This document shows, piece by piece, positions 16,597 through 25,955 of a stretch of DNA of 64,000 bases (positions within the stretch are counted from its first letter, which is position 1; each line of letters opens with the position of its first letter). This stretch comes from JAYFNU01 sp964460755 (GTDB lineage Bacteria; Bacillota; Clostridia; Oscillospirales; Ruminococcaceae). Under the pieces are notes generated by a model that saw only the letters and a list, made by a program, of their open reading frames with translations, was not told where the DNA came from and did no database searches. The stretch covers positions 60,232 to 124,231 of the forward strand of contig CAYWQL010000001.1 of NCBI GenBank assembly GCA_964460755.1. The letters run 5' to 3'. The position numbers and the translations under genes are program-made.

Positions 16597-18033
16597 ATGA
16601 AAGACGTGGCTATTATCGGCGCGGGAATTTGCGGCGCGGCTGTCGCTTATTATCTTGCGGAGTATTCGCTCGACGTATGCGTTATTGAACGGTGCGACGA
16701 CGTCGCAAAGGGTACGACAAGGGCGAACAGCGCGATTATACACGCGGGCTACGACCCCGAATCCGAAACTCTTATGGCGAAAAGCAACGTGCGCGGAAAT
16801 ATTCTTGCGGGGGAAATCTGCGAGAGGCTTGGCGTTGACTTTAAGCGTATAGGTTCGCTTGTTCTCGCTTTTTCCGACGACGACCTAAAGACGCTTGAAA
16901 CGCTTTATGAGCGCGGAGTTGAAAACGGCGTACCCGATATGAAGATTCTTTCAAAGGAAGAAACACTCGCAAAAGAGCCCAAGCTGAGCGGTGAGGTAGC
17001 GGGTGCGCTCTATGCGCCGACGGCAGGCATAGTTAACCCGTGGCAGTATTGCATAGCGATGTCAAACTTCGCCTACAAAAACGGCGTTCAGTTCCTATTC
17101 AACAGCCCCGTTACGAGGATAGAAAAAATAGACGGCGGATATAAAATTACGGCGGGAGAGAATACCGTTGAGGCAAAATATATTGTCAGCGCCGCTGGAG
17201 TCCATTGCGACGAAATTAATCGTCTTGTCGGTTTGGACGAATTTAACGTCCGCGTTGTGAGAGGGGAGTACTATCTTCTTGACAAGTCGCAGGGCTCGCT
17301 TGTGAGCTCTGTTGTTTTCCAGTGTCCCTCGTCGGTCGGAAAGGGAGTTCTCGTTTCTCCGACGGTTCACGGAAACCTTATCGTCGGACCGAACGCCGAG
17401 GAAATTTCCGACAAGGACGACGTCGCGACGACCCTTGTCGGACAGGACGCCGTTCGCGCTCTTGCCGTCAAGACCTCGCCCAACGTTTCGTTTAGGGATA
17501 ACATACGCAATTTCGCGGGAAACCGTTGTTATATCCAAAGCCACGACTTTGTCGTTGAGGAAAGCAAGACTGCCAAGGGCTTTATTAATATGGCGGGTAT
17601 AAAATCCCCCGGGCTTTCCTCCGCGCCCGCGCTTGCGGAAAGGGTAGTGGAAATATTAAAAGCCTGCGGGCTTGAATTAAAGAAGAAAAACGAAATCAAG
17701 GAATACAAGTATCCCGTTCTTCTTCGCGACCTTTCCGGCGCGGAGCAGGCAAAGAGGATAGCGGAAAATCCGCGTTTTGCGCGGGTTATCTGTCGGTGCG
17801 AAACTATAACAGAGGGCGACATTGTCACGGCGCTCGGCGACGGCTTCACACCTGCGACGATAAGCGCGGTCAAGCGCCGCTGCAACGCCGGTATGGGGCG
17901 GTGTCAGGGCGGCTTCTGCTCGATGAGAGTACACGAAATTATCGCGAACGAGCGGGGAATAACCCCCGAAGAGGTTACACTCGACGGCGGAAACAGCTAC
18001 ATCGTTACGGGCGACACCAAGGAGGTATTGTAG
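16597..18033 (+). CDS. GlpA-like FAD-dependent oxidoreductase with BFD [2Fe-2S] domain
   Basis: A 478-residue flavoprotein of the DAO/glycerol 3-phosphate dehydrogenase family. The FAD-binding GAGICGAAVAYYLA is at residues 8-21. Residues about 395-455 are a BFD-like iron-sulfur domain with CRC (Cys399, Cys401) and CNAGMGRCQGGFC (Cys429, Cys436, Cys441). It opens a three-gene operon with a GlpB-like flavoprotein and a DUF1667 protein, an arrangement widely seen in anaerobic Firmicutes and thought to oxidise glycerol 3-phosphate to dihydroxyacetone phosphate. A TATAAT at 16528-16533 is a plausible -10, though the -35 is weak. Substrate is inferred from family and from glpK nearby. Confidence 0.88.
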   Translation: MKDVAIIGAGICGAAVAYYLAEYSLDVCVIERCDDVAKGTTRANSAIIHAGYDPESETLMAKSNVRGNILAGEICERLGVDFKRIGSLVLAFSDDDLKTLETLYERGVENGVPDMKILSKEETLAKEPKLSGEVAGALYAPTAGIVNPWQYCIAMSNFAYKNGVQFLFNSPVTRIEKIDGGYKITAGENTVEAKYIVSAAGVHCDEINRLVGLDEFNVRVVRGEYYLLDKSQGSLVSSVVFQCPSSVGKGVLVSPTVHGNLIVGPNAEEISDKDDVATTLVGQDAVRALAVKTSPNVSFRDNIRNFAGNRCYIQSHDFVVEESKTAKGFINMAGIKSPGLSSAPALAERVVEILKACGLELKKKNEIKEYKYPVLLRDLSGAEQAKRIAENPRFARVICRCETITEGDIVTALGDGFTPATISAVKRRCNAGMGRCQGGFCSMRVHEIIANERGITPEEVTLDGGNSYIVTGDTKEVL

Positions 18034-18034
18034 T

Positions 18035-19282
18035 ATGAAATATGATTTGGTTGTGGTGGGCGCGGGACCCGCGGGGCTTGCGGCGGCATATAGCGCGGCG
18101 AAAGAGGGCGTAAAGAGCATTCTTATTCTTGAGCGCGACCTTGAGGCGGGCGGCATACTCAATCAGTGCATACACAACGGCTTTGGGCTGCACCGCTTTA
18201 AGGAGGAGCTTACGGGTCCTGAATATGCGGGAAGGTATATCGCGCTAACAAAAGAAACGACGGCACAGATTATGCTCGATACAATGGTGCTTTCTATCGA
18301 CGGTCGAACGATATCCGCGATAAACAAAACAAACGGGTTTATGCAAATTGAGGCGGGCGCGATAGTGCTCGCTATGGGCTGCCGCGAAAGAACGCGCGGT
18401 GCGATTTCTATCCCCGGAGCGCGTCCTGCGGGGATATTTACGGCGGGCTGTGCGCAAAGATATGTAAACATCGAGGGCAAGCAGGTCGGAAAGCGGGTTG
18501 TTATTCTCGGCTCGGGCGATATTGGGCTTATTATGGCTCGCCGAATGACTCTTGAGGGGGCGAAGGTGCTTGCCTGCGTCGAGCTTATGCCATATTCGGG
18601 CGGGCTGTCGCGCAATATAGCCCAGTGTCTTAATGATTTCGATATTCCTCTTTATCTTTCCCATACCATAACCGATATTCGCGGAAAAGAGCGTATAGAG
18701 GGTGTCACCGTCAGCAAGGTTGACGAAAAACGCCGCCCGATAGCGGGAACGGAAATTAATTTTGACTGCGACACACTGCTTTTGTCGGTCGGACTTATTC
18801 CTGAAACCGAGCTTGCAAAAAACGCCGAAGTCGAAATTGACCGCCGAACCAACGGCCCGGTCGTTTTTGAGAATATGGAAACCTCAAAGAAGGGCGTTTT
18901 CGCCTGCGGAAACGTCGTCCACGTTCACGACCTTGTCGACTATGTTTCGGCGGAGGGCGAGCGCGCGGGCAAGGCGGCGGCGCAGTTCGTAAAAGGAAAG
19001 GATTCCGCCGAAAAGCCTTTTTTGGTTTCGAACGGCGAGCACGTTACATATACCGTGCCGCAAAAAATACGAACCGACAACGTCGAGGGCTTCGTCGAAG
19101 TTTTCTTTAGAGTCAACGCGATAATGAAAAAAGCCGAGGTTGTTGTCACGGGCGCGGACGGAAGCGAGATAATGAGAAAACAGCGCGAGCATATGGCGCC
19201 CGGCGAAATGGAAAAGATAATCGTCGCTAAAAAACAGCTTACGGGCGACATAAGCGTTTCGGTAAAGGAGGTCGTTGAGTAA
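18035..19282 (+). CDS. GlpB-like FAD/NAD(P)-dependent oxidoreductase
   Basis: A 415-residue pyridine-nucleotide-disulfide-type oxidoreductase. The N-terminal FAD site is VVGAGPAGLAAAYSAAKEG, the second dinucleotide site is ILGSGDIGLIMARRMTLEGA, and the flavin-binding GVFACGNVVHVHDLVD is near residue 290. It starts one base after the previous stop. In this conserved trio it probably carries electrons between the GlpA-like protein and NAD(P) or the membrane. It lacks the CxxC redox pair of thioredoxin reductases. Confidence 0.86.
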   Translation: MKYDLVVVGAGPAGLAAAYSAAKEGVKSILILERDLEAGGILNQCIHNGFGLHRFKEELTGPEYAGRYIALTKETTAQIMLDTMVLSIDGRTISAINKTNGFMQIEAGAIVLAMGCRERTRGAISIPGARPAGIFTAGCAQRYVNIEGKQVGKRVVILGSGDIGLIMARRMTLEGAKVLACVELMPYSGGLSRNIAQCLNDFDIPLYLSHTITDIRGKERIEGVTVSKVDEKRRPIAGTEINFDCDTLLLSVGLIPETELAKNAEVEIDRRTNGPVVFENMETSKKGVFACGNVVHVHDLVDYVSAEGERAGKAAAQFVKGKDSAEKPFLVSNGEHVTYTVPQKIRTDNVEGFVEVFFRVNAIMKKAEVVVTGADGSEIMRKQREHMAPGEMEKIIVAKKQLTGDISVSVKEVVE

Positions 19283-19623
19283 TGGCGCGAGAGTTAATTT
19301 GTATCGTTTGTCCCGCGGGCTGTCACATAAAGGTGGACGACGACGGAAAGATAAGCGGCTATACCTGCGAGAAGGGTCTGAACTACGCGACCAACGAGGT
19401 CACAGCTCCGAAGCGGGTAATCACGTCAACCGTTAAGGTCGAAGGCGGCATACACAGACGGCTTCCCGTTAAGACCAACGGAACGATATTAAAGGGCGAC
19501 ATAGAAAAGGCGATGAAGCTTCTTAACGGCTTAACCGTCAAGGCGCCGATAAAGACGGGAGACGTCATTGTAAAGGACGTCCTCGGCTCTGGCGTTGACT
19601 TCGTTTCGTCACGCGATATGTAA
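19282..19623 (+). CDS. DUF1667 domain protein
   Basis: A 113-residue protein that starts in the stop codon of the preceding gene (TAATG overlap). Cys7, Cys10, Cys14 and Cys29 form a CxxCxxxC plus C pattern suited to a metal or iron-sulfur site, followed by GLNYATNEVTAPKRVITSTVKVEGG. DUF1667 proteins almost always travel with the two preceding flavoproteins, so it is probably the third subunit or electron carrier of that complex. The operon ends at a strong terminator. Confidence 0.85.
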   Translation: MARELICIVCPAGCHIKVDDDGKISGYTCEKGLNYATNEVTAPKRVITSTVKVEGGIHRRLPVKTNGTILKGDIEKAMKLLNGLTVKAPIKTGDVIVKDVLGSGVDFVSSRDM

Positions 19624-19640
19624 AAACCAAACAGCAATCA

Positions 19641-19674
19641 AAAAGCTTCGGAGCGTAATTGCTCCGAAGCTTTT
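19641..19674. terminator. strong bidirectional terminator
   Basis: AAAAGCTTCGGAGC and GCTCCGAAGCTTTT form a perfect 14-bp stem around a 6-base loop, with T-tracts in both directions. It separates the DUF1667 gene from the convergent clostripain gene. Confidence 0.9.
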
Positions 19675-19690
19675 TTGGTATTGATATTTT

Positions 19691-21904
19691 TTAAGAGTAA
19701 ACGACGCTCTCGGTATAAAAGTCGTTTTGGTATATATCGGTAAGCTTGTACCAAATGAGCGCGTTGTAATCCGCGACCCCTTCATATGAAACCGTGAGCG
19801 GCTCGTTCGTCATTATTATCGGGTCATATAAGCAGTATGTGTCGACATAATTCCAATCGTAATCGTAATAATCATACACGAACTGGATTTCGGTGCCTTC
19901 CTCAATGGGAAGAATACCCTTTGTAGCAACCCCGTCGCCCTCGTAATACGGACGATATCCCGCGATATATCCGTCAGGGTTTTCGTTGTCCCAATAGATA
20001 ATGATTTCAACATATTCTCCGTTTATATTTGCCGGAGAATATCCGTAAGTATACCAGTCGTCGCTGCCGTTGTCATATTCCTGCTCAACATAATAGCTTA
20101 CCGTCTGACCGTTTACGCTTACCCAGGTGTAATCAAATTCGACGAGCAGGTCGCCGTTTTCATCGCAGCTCCAAACATTGTCGGTGCCGAGGTCAACATA
20201 GCCTTCCCCATCGTCAAGGTAAGCTTCAAGGTTAATGTTTGTTATGCTCTTCCATTGGTCGTTCGAAAGCTGAAGGACGAAGTCGCCGTTGTTGTTTTCG
20301 TTTATAACAAGCTCGTCATATTCGTTGTAATTATATTCTCCCTCAAAATCCGAGACGGTTTGCTCGTCGTACCAATCGTATTGCGAAACGTTATCCTCGG
20401 CTCTCGCAGAGCTTGAGCGCCCCGAAAGCATAACGTTGAGGAAGCGACCGAAAAAGTCGGTGTATTCCTCGCCGATACCGATGGACTGCTGTATGTCAAG
20501 GACGTTGTTGTACGAGGAATAATCGGAATAGGGGAAGTACATTGCAAGCCCGTGGCTGCCGCGCATATTGTCGGTCTGGTTGCGGTATTTGACGGCGCTC
20601 TTTATCGCGGCGATAACCTCGTCGGAATTGTTGAGCGAAAGCCGATAGGCGAGGTCGGCGATATCCACCTGTTGATAGTTGCCCTCGCCGTAGTCGCGGG
20701 CGTTATTGCGCGCGTGGGAAACCTCATCGTAGTGGTAATTGTTAAGCTCCTCGGACGACGCTTCAAGATATGTGCAAAGCTGGTCGTAGGTATAGGGAAT
20801 TTCACGAAGGTCGACAATAGAGAGCGTAGCGCCCACGTCGTAGTCAAGGCTCGAGCATTTGGATACGAAATCGTCGATTATTTTTTCGCCGAGCTCAACC
20901 GTGTCTATCGACGGGTGGAGGTTCAAAGCGGTAAGCCAGTCGGTGTAGTACCAGCCGCAGCCGGGTTCGGTTTCCTCGCTCGAAATAAGGTAATCGGCGT
21001 GATTTTCAAGCATATACGCCGTTTCAAGGGTTGACATAAGGCAGGCGTCGAAGCCGACGAAATCAAACTTTACGCCGCCGTCGGAAAGCGCCTTGTCAAG
21101 CTCGTGAAGGTCCATATAATCGTTGGGATAGTTTTCGTCATAGCCGTATCCCCACATTGTTCCGCCGCCGTGGTCCCAAAGAATAAGGGCGTATCGGTTG
21201 GCGGGAAACTCCTTTGCGCCAAAGGCGATGAAGTCCGAAAGGACGTCGGGCTTAGTCATATTCTTTTGCCCGAGGTCTTCGATATGATAAAAGCCGTCGC
21301 TGCAGATTAACCACCGTTGGCTTGTTGAGGCGTCGAAGGTGTTGTTGTTCCAAGCCGTCGTGCCGCCCGTCTGGATAACGACGTTAACCTTGTCTCCGAA
21401 CTCTGCGGCGAGCATTTCGTTGATGTCTTCGGTGGCGAAGCCGCCGTTTGATTCAAGGTCGGAGGCAATCATATACACCATAACCGTGAAGCTGTCGTCG
21501 TCATTTCCCTTTATTGTCGTGTATTTATTACGAAGCCCCGATATCGAAAGAGGCTCGGCGTAAACGCCGCCCGTTTTATAGTCGTAGTCAACCGAATACT
21601 GAAGCGCGTTGTAGTAATCATTTCCCGAGAAACCGTTTCCGGCACTCGAATCAAGAAACGAGCCGACAACATATCCGATAACGGCCAAGACTATAATAAT
21701 CACCGCGAGAATTATTATCCACTTCAAACAGCCGCTTTTTTTCTTGACTGGATATTGTGAATACTGCGGATATGCTCCGTTTTGGCTGAGCGGCGGGGTG
21801 CTGCTTGTTTGAAATCCGCTCGTCGCCGAGGTTTGAGAGCCGCCGCATTTGCCGCAAAACAGCGCGCCGTCGGGGATATTAGCCCCGCATTTATTACAAA
21901 ACAT
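19691..21904 (-). CDS. membrane-anchored clostripain (C11) protease with zinc ribbon
   Basis: A 737-residue protein. The start is ATG at 21904 behind GAGAGGGA, which places a double-CxxC zinc ribbon (Cys3, Cys6, Cys17, Cys20) right at the N-terminus; the longer frame would bury it. A Gly/Ser/Pro linker leads to one membrane helix (about residues 52-74) and then the C11 domain, starting at FTVMVYMIASDLES. The catalytic dyad is His245 in WDHGGG and Cys288 in DACLM. The last 200 residues are acidic, Tyr/Asn-rich and beta-type, with no family I recognise. The topology suggests a cytosolic zinc ribbon and an external protease of Arg/Lys preference. Confidence 0.88.
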   Translation of the reverse strand: MFCNKCGANIPDGALFCGKCGGSQTSATSGFQTSSTPPLSQNGAYPQYSQYPVKKKSGCLKWIIILAVIIIVLAVIGYVVGSFLDSSAGNGFSGNDYYNALQYSVDYDYKTGGVYAEPLSISGLRNKYTTIKGNDDDSFTVMVYMIASDLESNGGFATEDINEMLAAEFGDKVNVVIQTGGTTAWNNNTFDASTSQRWLICSDGFYHIEDLGQKNMTKPDVLSDFIAFGAKEFPANRYALILWDHGGGTMWGYGYDENYPNDYMDLHELDKALSDGGVKFDFVGFDACLMSTLETAYMLENHADYLISSEETEPGCGWYYTDWLTALNLHPSIDTVELGEKIIDDFVSKCSSLDYDVGATLSIVDLREIPYTYDQLCTYLEASSEELNNYHYDEVSHARNNARDYGEGNYQQVDIADLAYRLSLNNSDEVIAAIKSAVKYRNQTDNMRGSHGLAMYFPYSDYSSYNNVLDIQQSIGIGEEYTDFFGRFLNVMLSGRSSSARAEDNVSQYDWYDEQTVSDFEGEYNYNEYDELVINENNNGDFVLQLSNDQWKSITNINLEAYLDDGEGYVDLGTDNVWSCDENGDLLVEFDYTWVSVNGQTVSYYVEQEYDNGSDDWYTYGYSPANINGEYVEIIIYWDNENPDGYIAGYRPYYEGDGVATKGILPIEEGTEIQFVYDYYDYDWNYVDTYCLYDPIIMTNEPLTVSYEGVADYNALIWYKLTDIYQNDFYTESVVYS

Positions 21905-21938
21905 TGTTTCCCTCTCTTTGTCGTTTTTAAGTGATAGA

Positions 21939-21967
21939 ATTATATCAAAAAAAGCAGAAAAAATAAA
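21939..21967 (-). promoter_or_regulatory. promoter of the clostripain gene
   Basis: Minus-strand TATAAT (21939-21944) with a weak TTTATT (21962-21967) 17 bases upstream. Confidence 0.5.
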
Positions 21968-22020
21968 GTACCCCGACGCCATGCGCGGCGGTATCGTTCC
22001 GCAAAAAAAGAGCGAATAAA

Positions 22021-22047
22021 AAAAAGGACGGCAAAAAGCCGTCCTTT
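22021..22047 (-). terminator. terminator of the purine permease gene
   Basis: AAAGGACGGC and GCCGTCCTTT around a 5-base loop, followed on the minus strand by a long T-tract. Confidence 0.87.
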
Positions 22048-22071
22048 AAATGTGCTTTTAAAGCAGCTGAA

Positions 22072-23502
22072 CTACATCGTTACAAAGATGAACTTTGCAA
22101 GGAAGAGAAGAGCGATTACGGTAACCATGATGTCCTTCTTCGTGTATTTGCCTGTGAAGAGGGTGATGATTACATAAGCGATAGCGGCGATACCGATACC
22201 GTTCGCTATTGAATATGTAAGGGGCATCATAATTAAAGCGAGGAAAGCGGGGACGGCCGAGCGAATGTCGGTCGTGTCGACCTTCGCGAAGCTCTTAACC
22301 ATAAGAACGCCGACGAAGATAAGAGCAGGAGCCGTCGCGCAAGAGGGGACAATGCTTGCAAGCGGGCTTAGGAATAAGCACAGAAGGAAGCATATCGACG
22401 TTACGAGGCTCGAAAGACCTGTGCGCGCGCCTTCGGCAACGCCCGCCGAGGACTCAACAAACGTTGTGCAGGTTGAAGTACCAAGAACGGCGCCCGAAAC
22501 TGTGGCGATGGCGTCGCAAGTCATAGCTTTGTCAACGTCGATGGGGTCGTTGTTCTCGTCAAGCATATTTGCCTGGGAAGCCGTGCCGTAAAGAGTTCCG
22601 ATTGTGTCGAACATATCAACGAGGCAGAAGGTGATGATAAGGATTATCGCACTGAATATGCCGCCGACATGAGCGCCGGAGAAGAGGGTCGTCCAAGCCT
22701 CGCCTTTAAAGGCTCCGAAAAGACCGATAGAAGCGAAGTCGGAGAAGGACTGACCGATGTTCGAAAGGTTGAACGAAGGCAAGGTCCATGTGAAGAGATA
22801 GTATAAAACCGCAGAAGCGAAAACGCCGATAATAACGTTTCCCTTAACCTTCTTAGCGGCAAGGATAGCAATAATAAGAAAGCCGATAAGAGCGACGACA
22901 GCGGGAGCGATTGTTTCTGCCCAAACGCCGTTCTTGATGTCGACAAACTGTACGAAGGTGTACTGATTGTCCTGAATGATACCCGCGTTCTTGAAGCCGA
23001 TGAGGGCTATGAACAGACCAATGCCGGCGGGGATAGCCTTTTTAAGGCTGTCAGGCATCGCTTTTGCGATGTACTGTCTTGCGCCTGTAAGCGAAAGAGC
23101 AAGGAAGATAATTCCCGAAAGAAGAATGACGACAAGACCGGACTGATAGCCTGTGACGACGTCGACGCCCGCAAAGTATGCGCCGGAAACGAAGATTGTG
23201 CAGAAAAAGGAGTTAAGTCCCATACCGCACGCCTGCGCGTAAGGAAGGTTTGCATACAGCGCGTAGAGAAGGGTTCCGATAAACGCTACGAGAACCGACG
23301 CAACGAAAACCGCGTTCCAAATCTGTCCCATTACCGCAGGGTCTGCGCCAAGACCGACGAGCCAGCCGTTAGCGCCTTCGGCAGCGACCTGATTCGGGTT
23401 TACAAAAATAATGTAAGCCATTGCGAAGAAGGTCGTCAAGCCGCCGAAAATTTCGGCTTTCACGGTTGTGCCGCGCTCTTGGAGTTTAAAGAATTTTTCC
23501 AT
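22072..23502 (-). CDS. guanine/hypoxanthine permease, AzgA/PbuG family
   Basis: A 476-residue NCS2/AzgA-branch purine transporter with about 13 membrane helices. The start FKLQERGTTVKAEIFGGLTTFFAMAYIIFVNP and the segments VDMFDTIGTLYGTASQANML and GTSTCTTFVESSAGVAEGARTGL are family signatures. It takes up guanine and/or hypoxanthine by proton symport in characterised members. The ATG follows AGGAGG. A guanine riboswitch and its terminator lie in the leader, which agrees with a purine substrate. Confidence 0.95.
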   Translation of the reverse strand: MEKFFKLQERGTTVKAEIFGGLTTFFAMAYIIFVNPNQVAAEGANGWLVGLGADPAVMGQIWNAVFVASVLVAFIGTLLYALYANLPYAQACGMGLNSFFCTIFVSGAYFAGVDVVTGYQSGLVVILLSGIIFLALSLTGARQYIAKAMPDSLKKAIPAGIGLFIALIGFKNAGIIQDNQYTFVQFVDIKNGVWAETIAPAVVALIGFLIIAILAAKKVKGNVIIGVFASAVLYYLFTWTLPSFNLSNIGQSFSDFASIGLFGAFKGEAWTTLFSGAHVGGIFSAIILIITFCLVDMFDTIGTLYGTASQANMLDENNDPIDVDKAMTCDAIATVSGAVLGTSTCTTFVESSAGVAEGARTGLSSLVTSICFLLCLFLSPLASIVPSCATAPALIFVGVLMVKSFAKVDTTDIRSAVPAFLALIMMPLTYSIANGIGIAAIAYVIITLFTGKYTKKDIMVTVIALLFLAKFIFVTM

Positions 23503-23615
23503 AAATCAAGATTCCTCCTATATATTTTTTAAAAGCTTATGCTTTTATGGAAACAAAATAAAAAATGTCGAAAGTCAGTTTAGCTTGACAAAATTCGACA
23601 AAAAGAAAGAAAAAA

Positions 23616-23641
23616 TTAAAGGACAGCAAAATATGCTGTCC
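23616..23641 (-). terminator. expression-platform terminator of the guanine riboswitch
   Basis: GGACAGCA and TGCTGTCC form a hairpin at 23621-23641, followed on the minus strand by TTTAATTTTTTC. It sits about 40 bases downstream of the aptamer and over 100 bases before the permease start. Confidence 0.85.
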
Positions 23642-23682
23642 GATATAATTAGAAAAATGAGCAAAGACGGTGGAAATCCAAG

Positions 23683-23752
23683 ACCAATAGTCGAGCGGTT
23701 TACGGCTGCTCGGTAGAAACTGTAGGGACCATATTACCCAAATTATATCGGT
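23683..23752 (-). promoter_or_regulatory. guanine riboswitch aptamer
   Basis: On the minus strand the conserved purine-aptamer core is present: ATATAAT, ATATGG, AGTTTCTACC, CCGTAAA and GACTA. P1 is ACCGA paired with TTGGT, P2 is TGGGTA with its partner after ATATGG, and P3 is GAGC with GCTC. The specificity base (C74 of the xpt numbering, plus-strand 23690) is C, which indicates guanine/hypoxanthine rather than adenine. Ligand binding should favour the downstream terminator and shut off the permease. With its platform it explains the 377-base space at 23503-23879. Confidence 0.93.
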
Positions 23753-23771
23753 GATATTCAATTACCACATT

Positions 23772-23800
23772 AGTTTACACTATTTCGTGAAAGGTTTCAA
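23772..23800 (-). promoter_or_regulatory. promoter of the riboswitch-permease transcript
   Basis: Minus-strand TTGAAA (23795-23800) and TAAACT (23772-23777), 17-base spacer, with the aptamer starting about 20 bases downstream. Confidence 0.72.
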
Positions 23801-23879
23801 CTGTAATATACGCCAAACATTATGGGCTAAGTTTTATGGTATTTATATAAGGGCGGAAAAAGCGAGCAGTTTAAAAAAA

Positions 23880-25955
23880 TCAGTCGAACTTAACAAGCTT
23901 ATAAATCTTGACGTCCTCGTTTTCAAATACGAGCGTGCCGTATTTTTCCCTCACAGAGAAATCCGGTGTGACGTAGTCGTCGATAATGATATAGTCGCAC
24001 CCCTCGCTTGCAAGAATTACGCACATTCCGTCGTCAAGGAAGTCGTAAAGAAAATGAAGAGTGCTTTCGCGGCGAAGCTTTTCTTCGGTGTTGGAGTTCG
24101 AGTCCTCCATTGTGACAAAGCCCGCGCCCTCAAGATAAAAGCTTCGCTCGGAAAAGCTTGAGCCGGTGAAGCATTTGTTGTATACAAGATACTTTGAGTC
24201 GGCGATAACCGAGTCTTCGGGGGTGTTGTCGCGAATCCAAAGATATCCCTCGTATTCTCCCTTCGTAACGAAGGTGCGGCGCGCGTCGGTATCGTGCGCG
24301 GCTGCAAGCTGTTCGTTCGTCAAAATGCGCTCGTCGCTTATTCTCGAATATTTTATTGCGGCGCAAACCCCCTGTTTTACCGTCGTGCTGTAATCGTCAC
24401 CGTAATATGAATTGAAGGATAAAATACAGTTGGTTACGATAATAAAAGCTGAAATTCCAAGGGTAAGCGCGAAGCCCAAAAGTCTTTGCCATTTCTTTTC
24501 GCATATTCCGAGCAGCGAGCACACGCAATATGCAAGCGCGATAACCGCGAAGGGAGCCATTACAAAGATAAAGTACCACTCGCTGCTGCCCATTTGCTTA
24601 AAAATATTAGCAAGCACATATCCTATTAGTATGCCGCCAAAGGTGAAATCAACAAGTATATTGTATCTTTTTTTTGCGATTATAAAATATATTATCGTTG
24701 CAATAAAGCAGATGAAAATCACATAATCAAGCGAAAAAACATAATACAAAATTGAAAGCGGATAGTAAAGGAACGCAGGTAGCCGACCGGCTATCGACTG
24801 AGCAAAATCGGTGCCGGTAGCGGAGAACAGGGGATAGATTCCCATGCTGTCCGATGCTCCGTTTCCGTAAAGCAAGATGTAGCTTATGACGAACGGAACG
24901 GCGAACAGCAGACCCTTAAGGATAACGCTCCAGTCCTTTTCGCGAATAAGCCGAAGCAGTAAGCAAAAGCATATGCCGAAAAGAACGGTTACCGCGAGAG
25001 GGCCCTTTCCGCCCGTCGTAACGAGCAGGCATATGAGCGAGGCGACGTGGCAGCGGTTGATTTTCCTTGAGCTTGTTTCCTCAGCCTTAAAAAACAGAAG
25101 AACCGTCAGTATCGCGAAGGCGAGCCCAAAGGGGTAGCCGATGGTGTCGCGAAAGAGGTACATAGCCGATGTGCCGGAGGGGATAACGACGGCAAAAACA
25201 CAGGCGACAGCGGTAAGAATGTTGCTTTTCAACGCCTTCTTCGCAAGGCAGGCTATTGCCGCCGCAATGAGTGGAGAAATGGTGATAAGGGTAAGCTTTG
25301 TCGTTACCTCGAAGGCGTCAATATTTGTGCAAAGCTTCATTATTGCGCCGTAGGCAAAATAGAGTATATGATAACGGTGCTCGGTTCCGCTCATTTGAAG
25401 GAAGGTCATGGGGAAAGAACGGGAAGCGGAAACGGTCAGCGAAACACCGTTCATTGTGTCGTGAAAATAACCGCGGGCTCCCGCGAGAAGCGGGTCAAGA
25501 TTAGCGGCGGAAAGGGTAATAAAGCTTGCGGCAAGCGCGAAGGCACCGACGATAAGGGCAATTCTCATTTCACCCTCGTCAGCCTTTGCCGAAAGAGAAA
25601 GGCCGCGTTTTAAAACGAGCACGACAATCGAGCCGAGCGCGAGCGCAAGCACGCCGTATTTTATGTAATCCATTGCGCCGAAGGGCGCAAAGAGAAAGTA
25701 GACGGCGCAAAGAGCGGCTATGCCAAAGGCATAGGAAAGGGTTAAGCCCTCAAGCGGCGAAAGCTTTAGATTAAAAAGCTTGTATATCGCGATACCCGGC
25801 AGAGCGACGGCTAAGACCTGAAAAAGAAGGAACTTCAAAATATCAAGAAGCGGCATAGCGAGAAAAACATATGCCGCGACGCCCCATAGAAGATAACCCG
25901 CGGCGATTATCACAACAGCATATTTTGTCGTGCCAAGCTTGGCTTTTAGTTTCAT
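23880..25955 (-). CDS. GT-C-like integral membrane protein (copy 1 of tandem pair)
   Basis: A 691-residue protein with about a dozen hydrophobic segments in the first 530 residues and a hydrophilic C-terminal domain. The first external loop holds GYFHDTMN and, further on, GTEHRYHILYFAYG; the C-terminal part contains YLWIRDNTPEDSVIADSKY, a pattern common in membrane glycosyltransferases of the GT-C superfamily. Function is inferred, the acceptor and donor are unknown. Residues 1-351 are encoded by DNA identical to copy 2, after which the two diverge, then resemble each other again over the last 90 residues. The ATG follows AAGGGG; it is the second gene of an operon with copy 2, 23 bases apart. 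No terminator is evident after it. Confidence 0.75.
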   Translation of the reverse strand: MKLKAKLGTTKYAVVIIAAGYLLWGVAAYVFLAMPLLDILKFLLFQVLAVALPGIAIYKLFNLKLSPLEGLTLSYAFGIAALCAVYFLFAPFGAMDYIKYGVLALALGSIVVLVLKRGLSLSAKADEGEMRIALIVGAFALAASFITLSAANLDPLLAGARGYFHDTMNGVSLTVSASRSFPMTFLQMSGTEHRYHILYFAYGAIMKLCTNIDAFEVTTKLTLITISPLIAAAIACLAKKALKSNILTAVACVFAVVIPSGTSAMYLFRDTIGYPFGLAFAILTVLLFFKAEETSSRKINRCHVASLICLLVTTGGKGPLAVTVLFGICFCLLLRLIREKDWSVILKGLLFAVPFVISYILLYGNGASDSMGIYPLFSATGTDFAQSIAGRLPAFLYYPLSILYYVFSLDYVIFICFIATIIYFIIAKKRYNILVDFTFGGILIGYVLANIFKQMGSSEWYFIFVMAPFAVIALAYCVCSLLGICEKKWQRLLGFALTLGISAFIIVTNCILSFNSYYGDDYSTTVKQGVCAAIKYSRISDERILTNEQLAAAHDTDARRTFVTKGEYEGYLWIRDNTPEDSVIADSKYLVYNKCFTGSSFSERSFYLEGAGFVTMEDSNSNTEEKLRRESTLHFLYDFLDDGMCVILASEGCDYIIIDDYVTPDFSVREKYGTLVFENEDVKIYKLVKFD

